Source: Paracrocinitomix sp039939375
GTDB taxonomy: Bacteria > Bacteroidota > Bacteroidia > Flavobacteriales_D > Crocinitomicaceae
Assembly: GCA_039939375.1 (NCBI GenBank)
Contig: JBDVJO010000011.1
Location: 248,001-312,000 of the forward strand
Reading direction: 5' to 3'
Length of the DNA stretch: 64,000 bases
Below the pieces are notes generated by a model. It was not told the origin of the DNA, did not search any database, and was given only the letters and a program-made list of their open reading frames with translations. Shown here piece by piece: positions 42,948 through 52,003 of this stretch (positions are counted from its first letter, which is position 1; every line of letters starts with the position of its first letter). The position numbers were made by a program, and so were the translations under genes.

Positions 42948-42955
42948 TAACTTTG
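42948..42955 (+). promoter_or_regulatory. -7 element of the ricT-gldH transcript
   Basis: TAACTTTG matches TAnnTTTG 19 bp before the ATG. A TTTG at 42919-42922 is a -33 candidate with a 25-bp spacer. Confidence 0.45.
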
Positions 42956-42974
42956 GTACATAAATATTTTTACA

Positions 42975-44399
42975 ATGGGATGCACAAATTGTTCAACAGG
43001 GAACGGAGTGCCAAGTGGATGTAAAAGTAATGGTGCATGTGGCACTGGCGGATGCGATAAATTAGCAGTATATGATTGGTTGGCAGACATAGAACTTCCA
43101 AACGGTCAAAGTACTTACGATATAATTGAAGTCAGATTCAAAAATTCAAGAAAAGCCTTTTATAGAAATTTAAAAGGTGTGAATCTGCAAGTAGGAGATG
43201 TGGTTGTAGTAGAGGCAAGTCCTGGACATGATGTCGGAATTGTTTCAGTTGCAGGCGAATTAGCGCGAATTCAAGTCAGAAAAAAGGCACCAAACTTTAA
43301 AGCTCATGAGGCAAGAAACGTAGTCAGAAAGGCAACTACTGAAGACGTTGAAAAGTGGAAAGATTATCGTGAACGTGAGAAAAAAACCATGTTCAAGTCA
43401 AGAGAAATTGCTTCGCAATTGGCCTTGCAAATGAAAATCTCTGATATCGAATATCAAGGAGATGGTAATAAAGCTACTTTTTATTACACGGCAGAAGATC
43501 GTGTAGATTTCAGACAGTTAATTCGAAGTTTAGCAGATGAATTTAAAGTGAGAATTGAGATGAAGCAAATTGGCGTTCGTCAAGAAGCTGCCCGTTTAGG
43601 CGGAATCGGTTCTTGCGGTCGTGAATTATGTTGCTCAACTTGGTTAACAGACTTCAGATCGGTTTCTACAGCATCAGCGAGATATCAGCAACTATCACTA
43701 AATCCTCAAAAATTAGCAGGACAATGTGGCAAGCTAAAGTGCTGCTTGAATTATGAGTTAGATAGCTATGTAGACGCCTTGAAAAAGTTTCCAAAGGCAG
43801 ATATCAAATTACAGACTGAAAAAGGAACTGCATTTCACGTGAAAACAGACGTTTTCAAAGAGCAAATGTGGTATATTCAACAAGACAAAAATAATCCAGG
43901 ACCTGGAACCTTTGTACCATTATCGCCAGAACGCGTTAAAGAAATAATCGCTTTGAATAAAGAAGGTAAAAAACCTGCTGACTTGAAAGATTTCATGGTT
44001 CAAGTTGAGGTAGAAGAGCCAGATTATACAAATGTAGTTGGTCAAGATAGTTTGAACAGATTTGATGGCGCTTTCAAAAAGAAGAAGAAAAAGAAGAAGA
44101 AACGTCCCGGTCAGCAACAAAATAGGAATAACGATCAGGCGAAAGCAGCAAATTCAAACAAACAACATCCCCCTAAAAAACAAGGTGGAAACAAAAATAA
44201 TAGAAAGAAAAATCCAAATCAAAAAGCGAAAAACCCGAATGCTAAAAAGCAGGAAGGTAATAAGCCAAATGATAAAAATACGCAATCAAAACCGACCAAT
44301 AAACAAGGACAAAAACCGAACAAAAACAAGCGTAGAAAGCCTAATCCAAATCAGAAAAACAGACCTCAGAATAAGAAGGATGATAACAAAGAAAAATAG
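42975..44399 (+). CDS. ricT: RicT/PSP1-domain iron-sulfur regulatory protein with basic low-complexity tail
   Basis: 474 aa. A Cys-rich head (Cys3, 6, 16, 22, 27) precedes the PSP1 domain (about 40-300). Its motifs include ADIELPNGQSTYDIIEVRFK, GDVVVVEASPGHDVGIVS, YYTAEDRVDFRQLIRSLADEF, GGIGSCGRELCCSTWL and QCGKLKCCLNYE. The paired Cys motifs match the RicT group, which in Bacillus forms an Fe-S complex (RicAFT) that promotes mRNA maturation by RNase Y. RicA and RicF partners are not seen here. The last 115 residues are Lys/Asn/Gln/Pro-rich and unstructured. gldH starts inside this tail, overlapping by 20 bp. Confidence 0.88.
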   Translation: MGCTNCSTGNGVPSGCKSNGACGTGGCDKLAVYDWLADIELPNGQSTYDIIEVRFKNSRKAFYRNLKGVNLQVGDVVVVEASPGHDVGIVSVAGELARIQVRKKAPNFKAHEARNVVRKATTEDVEKWKDYREREKKTMFKSREIASQLALQMKISDIEYQGDGNKATFYYTAEDRVDFRQLIRSLADEFKVRIEMKQIGVRQEAARLGGIGSCGRELCCSTWLTDFRSVSTASARYQQLSLNPQKLAGQCGKLKCCLNYELDSYVDALKKFPKADIKLQTEKGTAFHVKTDVFKEQMWYIQQDKNNPGPGTFVPLSPERVKEIIALNKEGKKPADLKDFMVQVEVEEPDYTNVVGQDSLNRFDGAFKKKKKKKKKRPGQQQNRNNDQAKAANSNKQHPPKKQGGNKNNRKKNPNQKAKNPNAKKQEGNKPNDKNTQSKPTNKQGQKPNKNKRRKPNPNQKNRPQNKKDDNKEK

Positions 44400-44862
44400 C
44401 CTATTAGCTACATTGATTTTAGCCATCACGCTTTTAACTTCATGTGATTCAAATAGAATTTATGATGAAAGTTTTAAGGTAGATAGTGATGGTTGGCACA
44501 GTGATGATATTAAATCATTTTCTTTTGATATTCAGGATACCGTGAGTGCTCTAAGCCTGTACATAAATGTTAGAACGAGTACGGATTACCCTTATTCAAA
44601 CATGTATTTGTTTTTACACAGTGAATATGCTGATGGATATTCAGATAAGGATACTTTAGAGTTCATTCTAGCGCAGCCAGACGGGAAATGGTTGGGAGAA
44701 TCATCTGGAACTGTAGTAGAAAATAAAATGTTGATATCAAGAGGAGGAAGATTCGCAACCGCAGGAAAATATACCTTCAAAATTGAGCATGCAATGCGAG
44801 AAGATATCCTGCCTGAAGTCTTAGATGTTGGATTCAGAGTTGAATTAATGGAAGTAGAATAG
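44380..44862 (+). CDS. gldH: Gliding motility lipoprotein GldH
   Basis: 160 aa from ATG 44380, which gives a normal lipoprotein signal (lipobox TLLTSC, Cys22); longer readings would run back into the RicT tail. The mature part begins NRIYDESFKVDSDGWHSDDIKSFSFDIQD and continues NVRTSTDYPYSNMYLFLHSEY, then DKDTLEFILAQPDGKWLGESSG, the characteristic GldH order. GldH is an outer-membrane-associated lipoprotein needed for gliding in flavobacteria, next to the T9SS core in function. The ricT-gldH pairing is typical of the group and supports the call. The following gene starts 6 bp later. Confidence 0.92.
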   Translation: MITKKNSLLATLILAITLLTSCDSNRIYDESFKVDSDGWHSDDIKSFSFDIQDTVSALSLYINVRTSTDYPYSNMYLFLHSEYADGYSDKDTLEFILAQPDGKWLGESSGTVVENKMLISRGGRFATAGKYTFKIEHAMREDILPEVLDVGFRVELMEVE

Positions 44863-44868
44863 AATGAA

Positions 44869-46011
44869 ATGAAAAAACTTCATTTCCATTCGTTTGATGC
44901 CTTTCGGTTTTTTGCTTTCTTAAAAGTTTTCTTGTTACATGCACCCTTAGTTATAGCGGCTTCTAAACCTTCTTGGATGCTATGGATGAATGAACACATT
45001 CGTTATGGCGGCGGAATTGGTGTAAGCTTTTTCTTCGTGCTTTCAGGATTTTTAATCACCTACATTTTAACCTTTGATAAGAAGAAATTCGGAAACATCA
45101 GTCCAAAGCGATTCTTTATCAGAAGGGCTTTCAGAATTTGGCCGCTCTTTTATGCAATGGTGTTAATAGCACTATTGATTCCGCCAGATTTTGCAGCTCA
45201 TATTGGTTTTCACATGAACGGAGGAGGCTACGAACCCTCACCAATCTATTCATTGACCTTTACAGAGAATATCCACATGATTATTCAAGATAATGTGCCT
45301 AAAACCACGCCGCTTTCTGTTTTCTGGTCACTATGTATTGAAGAACATTTTTACATCTTATGGATGATCTTTTTTTTCTTTTTAAAACGAAAATGGATTC
45401 CTACTTTTTTAATTTTTTCTATTCTATTCGCAATAGGGTTCAGAATTGCTGAGCCATATATTTACAACAACGAAATCGTCACCTGGCACGGTCTTTTTTC
45501 TAATCTAGATTATTTTGCGGTTAGTGGTTTATTAGGTTTTTACGTTGCTGAAAATTACCAGAAAGTTGCTGACTTTGTCAATAAAATCCCACTGGTTTAT
45601 AGATGGGCTTATGTAATAGGTGTAGTCTTAATGCTTTATTTTTTGGCAGCTATCTTTGAACACGGAATTTGGATACTTGATGTATTCAGATATACAATTA
45701 CTGCAATCATATTTACCGGCCTATTGTTAGTGTTTATTCCGCAAGATTCAAAAATTAGATTTTCAGAAAAAAATGTGTTCACGAAACTGGGTAAAATCTC
45801 TTACGGCCTCTATGTTTACCATATTATTTGGGTCCACGTAGTTTATAAATTTTACCGAGACTATGACATAGAAGTAGACAATATCAGAAATTATTTACTC
45901 TTTCTAATAATCACTTTTAGTAGTACAGTGGTCACCTCTTATCTTTCGTATAAGTTTTTTGAAATGCCTATTTTAAAATGGCGAGATAAGTTGTTTAAAG
46001 CTAAAAACTAG
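44869..46011 (+). CDS. Acyltransferase 3 family membrane protein (OafA/YrhL-like)
   Basis: 380 aa with about ten membrane helices. FHSFDAFRFFAFLKVFLLHA near the start carries the R-x(10)-H-type active-site pattern of the family. It is followed by GGIGVSFFFVLSGFLITYIL, FFIRRAFRIWPLFYAMVL, PLSVFWSLCIEEHFYILW and ISYGLYVYHIIWVH. Such enzymes move acyl groups onto surface glycans or peptidoglycan. It is separated from gldH by 6 bp, so an envelope role is consistent, although many flavobacteria have a penicillin-binding protein here instead. Confidence 0.9.
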   Translation: MKKLHFHSFDAFRFFAFLKVFLLHAPLVIAASKPSWMLWMNEHIRYGGGIGVSFFFVLSGFLITYILTFDKKKFGNISPKRFFIRRAFRIWPLFYAMVLIALLIPPDFAAHIGFHMNGGGYEPSPIYSLTFTENIHMIIQDNVPKTTPLSVFWSLCIEEHFYILWMIFFFFLKRKWIPTFLIFSILFAIGFRIAEPYIYNNEIVTWHGLFSNLDYFAVSGLLGFYVAENYQKVADFVNKIPLVYRWAYVIGVVLMLYFLAAIFEHGIWILDVFRYTITAIIFTGLLLVFIPQDSKIRFSEKNVFTKLGKISYGLYVYHIIWVHVVYKFYRDYDIEVDNIRNYLLFLIITFSSTVVTSYLSYKFFEMPILKWRDKLFKAKN

Positions 46012-46331
46012 AGTAATTCTTCTAATCGTTTAGATTGATTGAAATGATCAATCACCTCTTGGTTCGAGCCATCAAAATAATTTTCTAACAACCATGTTGC
46101 TAGGTATGAACGGTAGTCAACCTTCGATACTTTGGGCAAGTAAATATAACCTCTACCCTTCTTTTTGTGTTTAATGAAATTCTTTTTTTCTAGAATTCTA
46201 ACAATAGTTGAGGTTGTATTATATGCAGGTTTAGGTGCAGGATAAAAATTAATGATATCCTGAACGGTAGCTTCTTGTAAGCCCCACAACCTTAGCATGA
46301 CTTGTTCCTCTGCTGGAGTCAGTCTTTGCAT
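46008..46331 (-). CDS. BlaI/MecI/CopY-family transcriptional regulator
   Basis: 107 aa from ATG 46331 (MQRLTPAEEQVMLRLW), the usual N-terminus of the family; a start 10 codons earlier adds a basic extension. The winged helix continues with ATVQDIINFYPAPKPAYNTTSTIVRILEKKNFIKHKKKGRGYIYLP and a C-terminal dimerisation helix with YLATWLLENYFDGS. BlaI-type repressors are normally cleaved by a BlaR1/MecR1 M56 peptidase sensor. No such gene is adjacent, so the partner is elsewhere or absent. Its stop overlaps that of the acyltransferase by 4 bases. Confidence 0.88.
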   Translation of the reverse strand: MQRLTPAEEQVMLRLWGLQEATVQDIINFYPAPKPAYNTTSTIVRILEKKNFIKHKKKGRGYIYLPKVSKVDYRSYLATWLLENYFDGSNQEVIDHFNQSKRLEELL

Positions 46332-46361
46332 AATAATTCGTTTAAGTAAGTGTTTTTTCAA

Positions 46362-46600
46362 ACTAGAAGATATGAATGTTTCTACTCATATACTAACCTA
46401 GCGTTTAAAATTAAACAATTTTAACGTGAAAAAGTGAAAAATAATTCATCTTTTCGATTAATTCGTTTCCTGCTGTGCTCAGTTATACAAGTAAATAGAC
46501 AAAGTGTCAGAGAAAAACGTTTCCAGAAATTGCGATTTAGGGTCTTTACCCTAGAGAAATAAAAGTTACTTTGATTTAACCTTGTGGTAAACAGATTGAC
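46362..46600. other. Divergent intergenic region of the BlaI-like and WD40-caspase genes
   Basis: 239 bp hold the promoters of both genes. A perfect inverted repeat TAGGGT-CTTT-ACCCTA (46538-46553) lies about 48 bp before the caspase ATG and could be an operator, possibly for the adjacent repressor. A weaker repeat, TACTCATATACTA, lies near 46383. No TAnnTTTG element fits well. Confidence 0.4.
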
Positions 46601-49600
46601 ATGAGATTTTTCGCCTTTTTATTGCTTCTAGCAACATTCTATTCCTATGGACAAACTCCAAGAGGGCATTTCTTAGTAATAAACCCAAGAGGACATAAAA
46701 GTTTGATCTATGATATAGATCTAGACAAAGACAAAAATATCGTTACCGGAAGTTTTGATAAAAACTGTATGGTCTGGAACCCAAATAAAGGAACTATAGT
46801 AAAAGAATTTTATGGAAATATCGGACCTGGCTCTGAAGGCATGATCTATACGGTAGATGTTTCACCAAACAATAAATTGTTAGCTGTAGCTGGATGGATG
46901 GGCAAAGATGATGAATCAGAAGACTTGGGAGACATTAGAATTTTTGATTATCAAACAGGAAAACAAATTAATCGATTACGTTATCATGAAGATGCGGTAA
47001 AAGATGTTCAATTTACAAATGATAGCAAATACTTAATTTCTGGGGATGCTTCAGGTGTAATTTTAAAATGGAACATGGCTAACTATGATGCAGAATTAAA
47101 ATATGTATCGGGAAACTATGGCTTCACTAATATCGCAATTGCAGATGATTTTTTCTGTACAGCTCACGGTGACGGCATGGTCTATAAGTGGAGTTATGAC
47201 AAAATGAAACCGATTAAAGAGCTGAAGGTTTTTAAGAAGGTTAAAGGCATTGTCATTGAATCGCGAGTGAAGGTGTCTCCTGATAATTCTAAGATTTTAG
47301 TGAGCGGAAAGGACATAGGAATGCTGTTAGTTATGGATGAAAAGTTTAAGTTGCAACAGCATTTTTTTACAGGTGACAACAGAATTATAGATTTTGATAT
47401 TACAACTTCCAACCAAAGAATTGCTGTTGCTATTGATGAAGGTGGGGATAACTATGCTCAGGTGTACGAATTGCATGGAAAAAAGTGGGAGCCTATCGTT
47501 AAATACGAACATGATAATTTGGTTATTTGTACACGCTTTTTGAATGAGAACAAGGTTGTATCTGTAGGTGGAAAAGCAAATGAACTCGCTATTTGGGAAA
47601 TAAAAAATGGCAAGGCAGATGTGAAACGGGTCATGAAAGGTAAAGGCACCAATTATTATTCTGCAGGACTCAATGATAATCAATTGGCTTTTTCAAATAA
47701 TGCTACAAAAGCCTATGGAAATGCTACCTATGATGAAATGTTTGACCTTTTTGAAAGGCAATTAGTAAAAGGGTTTTCAGATTTTGACAGCTTTAATTAT
47801 CCTCAAAGAAATAAAGAAGGTTTGCGTTTGTTTGAGTACGATTATTTAAGAAAATCTGAATATGACCCTTCGCAAGTTTTACTTATAGAAAAAGACGGAA
47901 AAATTAAAGACTCAATAGCTTTTTTCCCATGGGATGGCTATCAGTTTTATGCCTATAGTTTTGTTGGTGAAAAATATATAGTTGCGGCAGGCTCATACGG
48001 AATTCTGCAAGCCTATGATTTAAACGGCAACATCAAATCCAAATTCGTAGGTCATGAAGGCGGATTGAGAAGTGTAAGTGTTTCTGAAGACGGCAAATTT
48101 TTAGTAACATCAGGTGTAGACATGACAGTTAGATTTTGGAAGATTTCTGAAATCGGTAAAATGAATGGAACCAAACCCAACGAAATAAAACCCACTGCCT
48201 CATTGTTTATCGCTGAAGATAAAGAATGGGTGCTATGGAATCAACAAGGTTATTTTACATCTTCGCGAAAAGGCGCTAAATATGTGGGTTATCATGTAAA
48301 TTATGGAAGAAATGCAGCAGCCAAGTTTTACCCTTTTGATCAATTTGACTTAAAGTATAATCGGCCAGATGTATTATTAAAAGATCTTGAAATTGCAGAT
48401 GCAGGAATCATAGAGCTGTATCATTCTGCTTATGTAAAGAGACTGGATAGGATGGGATTAACAGAAGATGATTTGAGCGCAGACATCCACACACCTGAAA
48501 TCACAAGTTTTAAAGCTAAACAGGTCGGTGAAAAAGTTGAATTAACGGTGAAAGCCGAAGACAAAAAATTTGATTTAGATCGATTGAATGTTTACATCAA
48601 TGATGTGCCGCTATATGGTAGAAAAGGGATAAAAATTGAGCAAAACATAAATGTTTACGAAGATGTTTTAGAAATAGATTTAATAGCGGGAGAAAATAAA
48701 ATAGAAGTATCGGTGCTGAATGATGCGGGTGTTGAATCTTTGAGAGAAACGATTTATATCACTAACTCAAATACGGCAAAAGGAGATGTATACGTGGTTG
48801 GTGTTGGTGTGTCTAATTATCAAGACCAAAATTATAACCTGAATTATGCGGCTAAGGATGCGCAAGACATGGTGGATTTGTTCAAGTCACAAAAGGCATA
48901 TCAACAAGTACATTCCATGTTATTGGTGGATGAGCAGGTAACAAGAGAAAAAATCTTTGAATTGAAGACCTTTTTCAAAGCGGCAAAAGCGAATGATGTG
49001 GTGGTTATGTTTATCGCTGGACATGGTGTTTTAGATGTGAGTTTAGATTATTTCTTTTGCACGTATGATATGAATTTTACAAATCCTTCTGAAAAAGGAG
49101 TGAGCTATGCCGAGTTAGAAAAGCTATTTGATGGAATAAAAGCAATCAAAAAGTTATTAATTATGGATACTTGCCACTCTGGCGAGTTATTTAAAGATGA
49201 GGTAGAAGAAGTAGAAATAGATGAAACTGAATCTACAGAAGATGTCGTGTTTAGATCTTCAAATGCTACAACTACCGTCAGGGAGCGACAAGGCTTGAAG
49301 AAAACGAATGAAGCCGTAAAAGAAATGTTTAATGATTTGAACAGAGGAACAGGAACCACAGTGATATCGTCTGCAGGTGGTGTTGAATATGCAATGGAAA
49401 GTGCCAATTGGAAAAATGGCTTGTTTACCTATTGTATGCTTGAAGGTGTAAGTTCTATGAAAGCAGATGAAAACGAAGATGGAAAAATAATGCTGTCTGA
49501 ACTTCAAAAATATGTAGCTGAACAAGTATTGATAAAGTCAAACGGTAAGCAAAAACCATCTGCAAGATTTGAGAACATCAGCCTTGATTACCAAATTTGG

Positions 49601-49603
49601 TAA
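46601..49603 (+). CDS. Secreted WD40-repeat protein with C-terminal caspase (peptidase C14) domain
   Basis: 1,000 aa. A signal peptide (ending YSYGQ) is followed by WD40-type repeats (about residues 30-380 and 440-550; GHKSLIYDIDLDKDKNIVTGSFDKNCMVW, GHEGGLRSVSVSEDGKFLVTSGVDMTVRFW). A beta-rich spacer contains an Ig-like segment (about 640-725). The caspase-like domain (about 730-1000) has VYVVGVGVSNYQ, His808 in FIAGHGVLD and Cys858 in LLIMDTCHSGEL, the catalytic dyad of metacaspase-type proteases, and an acidic insert after it. These enzymes usually cleave after Arg/Lys or Asp. Export makes it a periplasmic or surface protease; the propeller may select substrate. No T9SS sorting domain is present. 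Confidence 0.9.
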   Translation: MRFFAFLLLLATFYSYGQTPRGHFLVINPRGHKSLIYDIDLDKDKNIVTGSFDKNCMVWNPNKGTIVKEFYGNIGPGSEGMIYTVDVSPNNKLLAVAGWMGKDDESEDLGDIRIFDYQTGKQINRLRYHEDAVKDVQFTNDSKYLISGDASGVILKWNMANYDAELKYVSGNYGFTNIAIADDFFCTAHGDGMVYKWSYDKMKPIKELKVFKKVKGIVIESRVKVSPDNSKILVSGKDIGMLLVMDEKFKLQQHFFTGDNRIIDFDITTSNQRIAVAIDEGGDNYAQVYELHGKKWEPIVKYEHDNLVICTRFLNENKVVSVGGKANELAIWEIKNGKADVKRVMKGKGTNYYSAGLNDNQLAFSNNATKAYGNATYDEMFDLFERQLVKGFSDFDSFNYPQRNKEGLRLFEYDYLRKSEYDPSQVLLIEKDGKIKDSIAFFPWDGYQFYAYSFVGEKYIVAAGSYGILQAYDLNGNIKSKFVGHEGGLRSVSVSEDGKFLVTSGVDMTVRFWKISEIGKMNGTKPNEIKPTASLFIAEDKEWVLWNQQGYFTSSRKGAKYVGYHVNYGRNAAAKFYPFDQFDLKYNRPDVLLKDLEIADAGIIELYHSAYVKRLDRMGLTEDDLSADIHTPEITSFKAKQVGEKVELTVKAEDKKFDLDRLNVYINDVPLYGRKGIKIEQNINVYEDVLEIDLIAGENKIEVSVLNDAGVESLRETIYITNSNTAKGDVYVVGVGVSNYQDQNYNLNYAAKDAQDMVDLFKSQKAYQQVHSMLLVDEQVTREKIFELKTFFKAAKANDVVVMFIAGHGVLDVSLDYFFCTYDMNFTNPSEKGVSYAELEKLFDGIKAIKKLLIMDTCHSGELFKDEVEEVEIDETESTEDVVFRSSNATTTVRERQGLKKTNEAVKEMFNDLNRGTGTTVISSAGGVEYAMESANWKNGLFTYCMLEGVSSMKADENEDGKIMLSELQKYVAEQVLIKSNGKQKPSARFENISLDYQIW

Positions 49604-49604
49604 C

Positions 49605-50195
49605 TTAAACCAAGCCTAAAAACCTATTTCTGCAGCAAGACGTTCGATAAATATCAATCTTCTCATCAATGTTGTTTTTTTCAAACTTCTTGAAGAGCAC
49701 AGAATGAGAATTTCTGAGTTTAAAATTCAGTTCTTTTTCAAAAATGGGGATAACAGCAAGTAATTTTGTAGATGCCTTCCATGAGAAATTAATGAGCTCA
49801 TCCAATGCTTTAGGTCTTGAGAGTATAAAATGATTCGCTTCAAAATTAGGCTGAAGTGATATTGGTGGATTTCCTGCGGGAATAGTATCACCATGACCAA
49901 ACCAGGTGTTGTTCTTTTGCGGAACCTGTGCAATTCTATCCAACCAGTAAATAGGCCAATCTTCAACTTCTAAATTCCAATATTCAGGTAAGTAAAAGTA
50001 AAGCTCAATGTGCTTGAGATCATTATTTTCTTCATTCACCTCTTGCACATAATTAGCCATGCCCTCAGTGAACAAGATGTCGTGCGAATGATCAGCTACT
50101 TTAAGCCTGTAAATTTTAAAGTTATACGCAGTGTTTTCAAATAAAAGCGAACAATCATCTCTTCCTGTTAAGGCAATTAATTCTTCTCTGACCAT
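49605..50195 (-). CDS. Suppressor of fused (SUFU) domain protein
   Basis: 196 aa covering the SUFU domain alone. Recognisable segments are HDILFTEGMANYVQ, HIELYFYLPEYWNLE (the LPxxW motif), WPIYWLDRIAQVPQKNNTWFGHGDTIP and SLQPNFEANHFILSRP. In animals SUFU inhibits Gli factors; bacterial members occur beside toxin-antitoxin or polymorphic-toxin immunity loci, or alone, and their roles are mostly unknown. No toxin gene is seen next to it: the neighbour is the WD40-caspase, which ends 1 bp away in convergent orientation. Confidence 0.87.
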   Translation of the reverse strand: MVREELIALTGRDDCSLLFENTAYNFKIYRLKVADHSHDILFTEGMANYVQEVNEENNDLKHIELYFYLPEYWNLEVEDWPIYWLDRIAQVPQKNNTWFGHGDTIPAGNPPISLQPNFEANHFILSRPKALDELINFSWKASTKLLAVIPIFEKELNFKLRNSHSVLFKKFEKNNIDEKIDIYRTSCCRNRFLGLV

Positions 50196-50236
50196 GCTGC
50201 AAAACTACAAAGGATTGATGGATTATAAGCATAAAA

Positions 50237-50268
50237 AAACCCGTCCTAAACTAAATTAAGACGGGTTT
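50237..50268 (-). terminator. Terminator of the 50.3-kb lipoprotein gene
   Basis: AAACCCGTC and GACGGGTTT pair around a 14-base loop; the T-run is on the minus strand side. Confidence 0.75.
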
Positions 50269-50285
50269 CAATATTGTTTTTTCAA

Positions 50286-50675
50286 CTAGGGTTGAATAAT
50301 AACTGTTTCTTCATTAATTTCTTCTTCAACAATTTTGATAATTCCCTCTCCATATAATGTGTCTCCACTTCTTACTTCAATATCCAAAACTGTAAATCCA
50401 GCTTGACCTAGGTTGAACATATCAGTATAATCAAAAATTGCATACCCGTCAGCATCTGTCCACATGGTATCATCAATAATGATTGCGCCGTGATCTTGAA
50501 CTGATGGTGTTGGATATAATCTCACCATAGCTTCATTGAATACCGTTCCAGATGTATCAACAACTCTAATCTTAGCAACTGTTGACTGCTCTTTTCTACA
50601 AGAAGAAAATGTTGATAATCCTATGAATGCAACAATCATTGCTACAACGCCGATCTTAGTATAAATTTTGTTCAT
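50286..50675 (-). CDS. Small lipoprotein with carboxypeptidase-regulatory-like domain, 129 aa
   Basis: A lipobox (STFSSC, Cys26) is followed by a compact beta-sandwich: VAKIRVVDTSGTVFNEAMVRLYP, MWTDADGYAIFDYTDMF, AGFTVLDIEVRSGDTLYGEG and a hydrophobic end (ETVIIQP). The DxxGxAxF segment is the mark of CarboxypepD_reg-like or Ig-like small domains that decorate Bacteroidota surfaces. Role unknown. Monocistronic with its own terminator. Confidence 0.75.
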   Translation of the reverse strand: MNKIYTKIGVVAMIVAFIGLSTFSSCRKEQSTVAKIRVVDTSGTVFNEAMVRLYPTPSVQDHGAIIIDDTMWTDADGYAIFDYTDMFNLGQAGFTVLDIEVRSGDTLYGEGIIKIVEEEINEETVIIQP

Positions 50676-50971
50676 TTCGCTTATTTAGTAAATACTTAAT
50701 AGTATTGTCTTTAACAAAAATACGACATTTTTATAAAAAAGGTTCGCATTTGTTTAAGACAAACGTTTCCTAATCCTTAATAGTTGGCTGCTCACTAGTT
50801 TATTTGCGCTTTTAAGCTTCTTTTTTATTGAGAATGGTAAAAATTCCTAACAACCAATAATTTCAATAGTTTGATGAAGATTTCATTACTTAATTTTTGT
50901 AATTTCGCTTGATTAATCTTCGTCCTACCAATTCTAAAACAATGAAGTAGGTGAAAAAGTTACAGAGGTAA
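50676..50971. other. Intergenic region upstream of pheS
   Basis: The 296 bp between the lipoprotein and pheS hold both promoters. A TTTG at 50870-50873 and TAATTTTTG at 50891-50899 (17-bp spacer, one base long in the -7) are the best candidates for pheS. I see no leader-peptide or T-box-like structure. Confidence 0.4.
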
Positions 50972-52003
50972 ATGGATTTATTAAATACAATCAGCACTTT
51001 ACAAGCTGAAATAGAAGAAACTAAAATCTCAAATGCAGAAGAATTAGAGACCTTTAGAATTCGATTTCTCGGAAGCAAAAATGTGCTTAAAGAACTTTAT
51101 GGTCAACTGAAAACTGTTCCAAACGAACAGAAAAAAGAAGTTGGTCAATCCATTAACGCGTTGAAAAATGCGGCTGAAACCAAATTCAACGCAGACAAAG
51201 CTACAGTTTCAAAGAACAACAACCAAGTTGGTTCTGGTATTGATTTGAGCAGACCTGCTCAAAAAGTAAACCTAGGCTCAAGACATCCATTAGCAGTAGT
51301 TAGAAATGAAATCATAGATATTTTTGGAAGAATCGGTTTTTCAGTTTCTGAAGGACCAGAAATTGAAGATGATTGGCACAACTTCTCTGCTTTAAATTTC
51401 CCGCCTGAGCACCCGGCAAGAGATATGCAGGATACGTTCTTCATTAAGAAAGGAGATAATGAAATGGCGCTTAGAACACACACTTCATCTGTTCAAGTGA
51501 GAGTGATGGAAAATGAAAAGCCGCCAATAAGAACCATTTCTCCTGGAAGAGTTTATAGAAATGAAGCAATTTCTGCGAGAGCGCATTGCTTTTTTCATCA
51601 AGTAGAAGGATTGTATATTGATAAAAATGTGTCTTTTGCTGATTTGAAGCAAACACTTCTTTATTTCGCACAAGAAATGTTTGGTGGTAACGCTAAAATT
51701 AGACTAAGACCTTCTTATTTTCCATTCACCGAGCCATCAGCTGAGGTAGATGTTTCTTGTACAATTTGTAAATCAGAAGGATGTAATGTTTGTAAATACA
51801 CAGGTTGGCTTGAGATTTTAGGCTGCGGAATGGTAGATCCTAATGTATTAGAGTCTGCCGGAATAGATTCTAAAGTTTATTCTGGATATGCGTTCGGGAT
51901 GGGAGTTGAAAGAATTGCTCAACTGAAATATAGAGTGGGCGATTTACGACTGTATTCTGAAAATGACATCCGTTTCCTTGATCAATTTAAATCTGCATTT
52001 TAA
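50972..52003 (+). CDS. pheS: Phenylalanine-tRNA ligase subunit alpha
   Basis: 343 aa. An N-terminal coiled-coil arm (residues 1-90) with FLGSKNVLKELY is followed by the class II catalytic core. The core runs GFSVSEGPEIEDDWHNFSALNFPPEHPARDMQDTF, LRTHTSSVQVRVM, RTISPGRVYRNEAISARAHCFFHQVEG (motif 2), RLRPSYFPFTEPSAEVDVSC and EILGCGMVDPNVLE, then GYAFGMGVERIAQLKYRVGDLR (motif 3). The alpha subunit charges tRNA-Phe with PheT, which is not in the window. The gene heads a plus-strand run that continues with ytxJ by a one-base TAATG overlap. Confidence 0.97.
   Translation: MDLLNTISTLQAEIEETKISNAEELETFRIRFLGSKNVLKELYGQLKTVPNEQKKEVGQSINALKNAAETKFNADKATVSKNNNQVGSGIDLSRPAQKVNLGSRHPLAVVRNEIIDIFGRIGFSVSEGPEIEDDWHNFSALNFPPEHPARDMQDTFFIKKGDNEMALRTHTSSVQVRVMENEKPPIRTISPGRVYRNEAISARAHCFFHQVEGLYIDKNVSFADLKQTLLYFAQEMFGGNAKIRLRPSYFPFTEPSAEVDVSCTICKSEGCNVCKYTGWLEILGCGMVDPNVLESAGIDSKVYSGYAFGMGVERIAQLKYRVGDLRLYSENDIRFLDQFKSAF

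Noticed and set aside
49605..50195. A polymorphic-toxin immunity locus
   Set aside because: No toxin, Rhs or other secreted-effector gene adjoins the SUFU gene.
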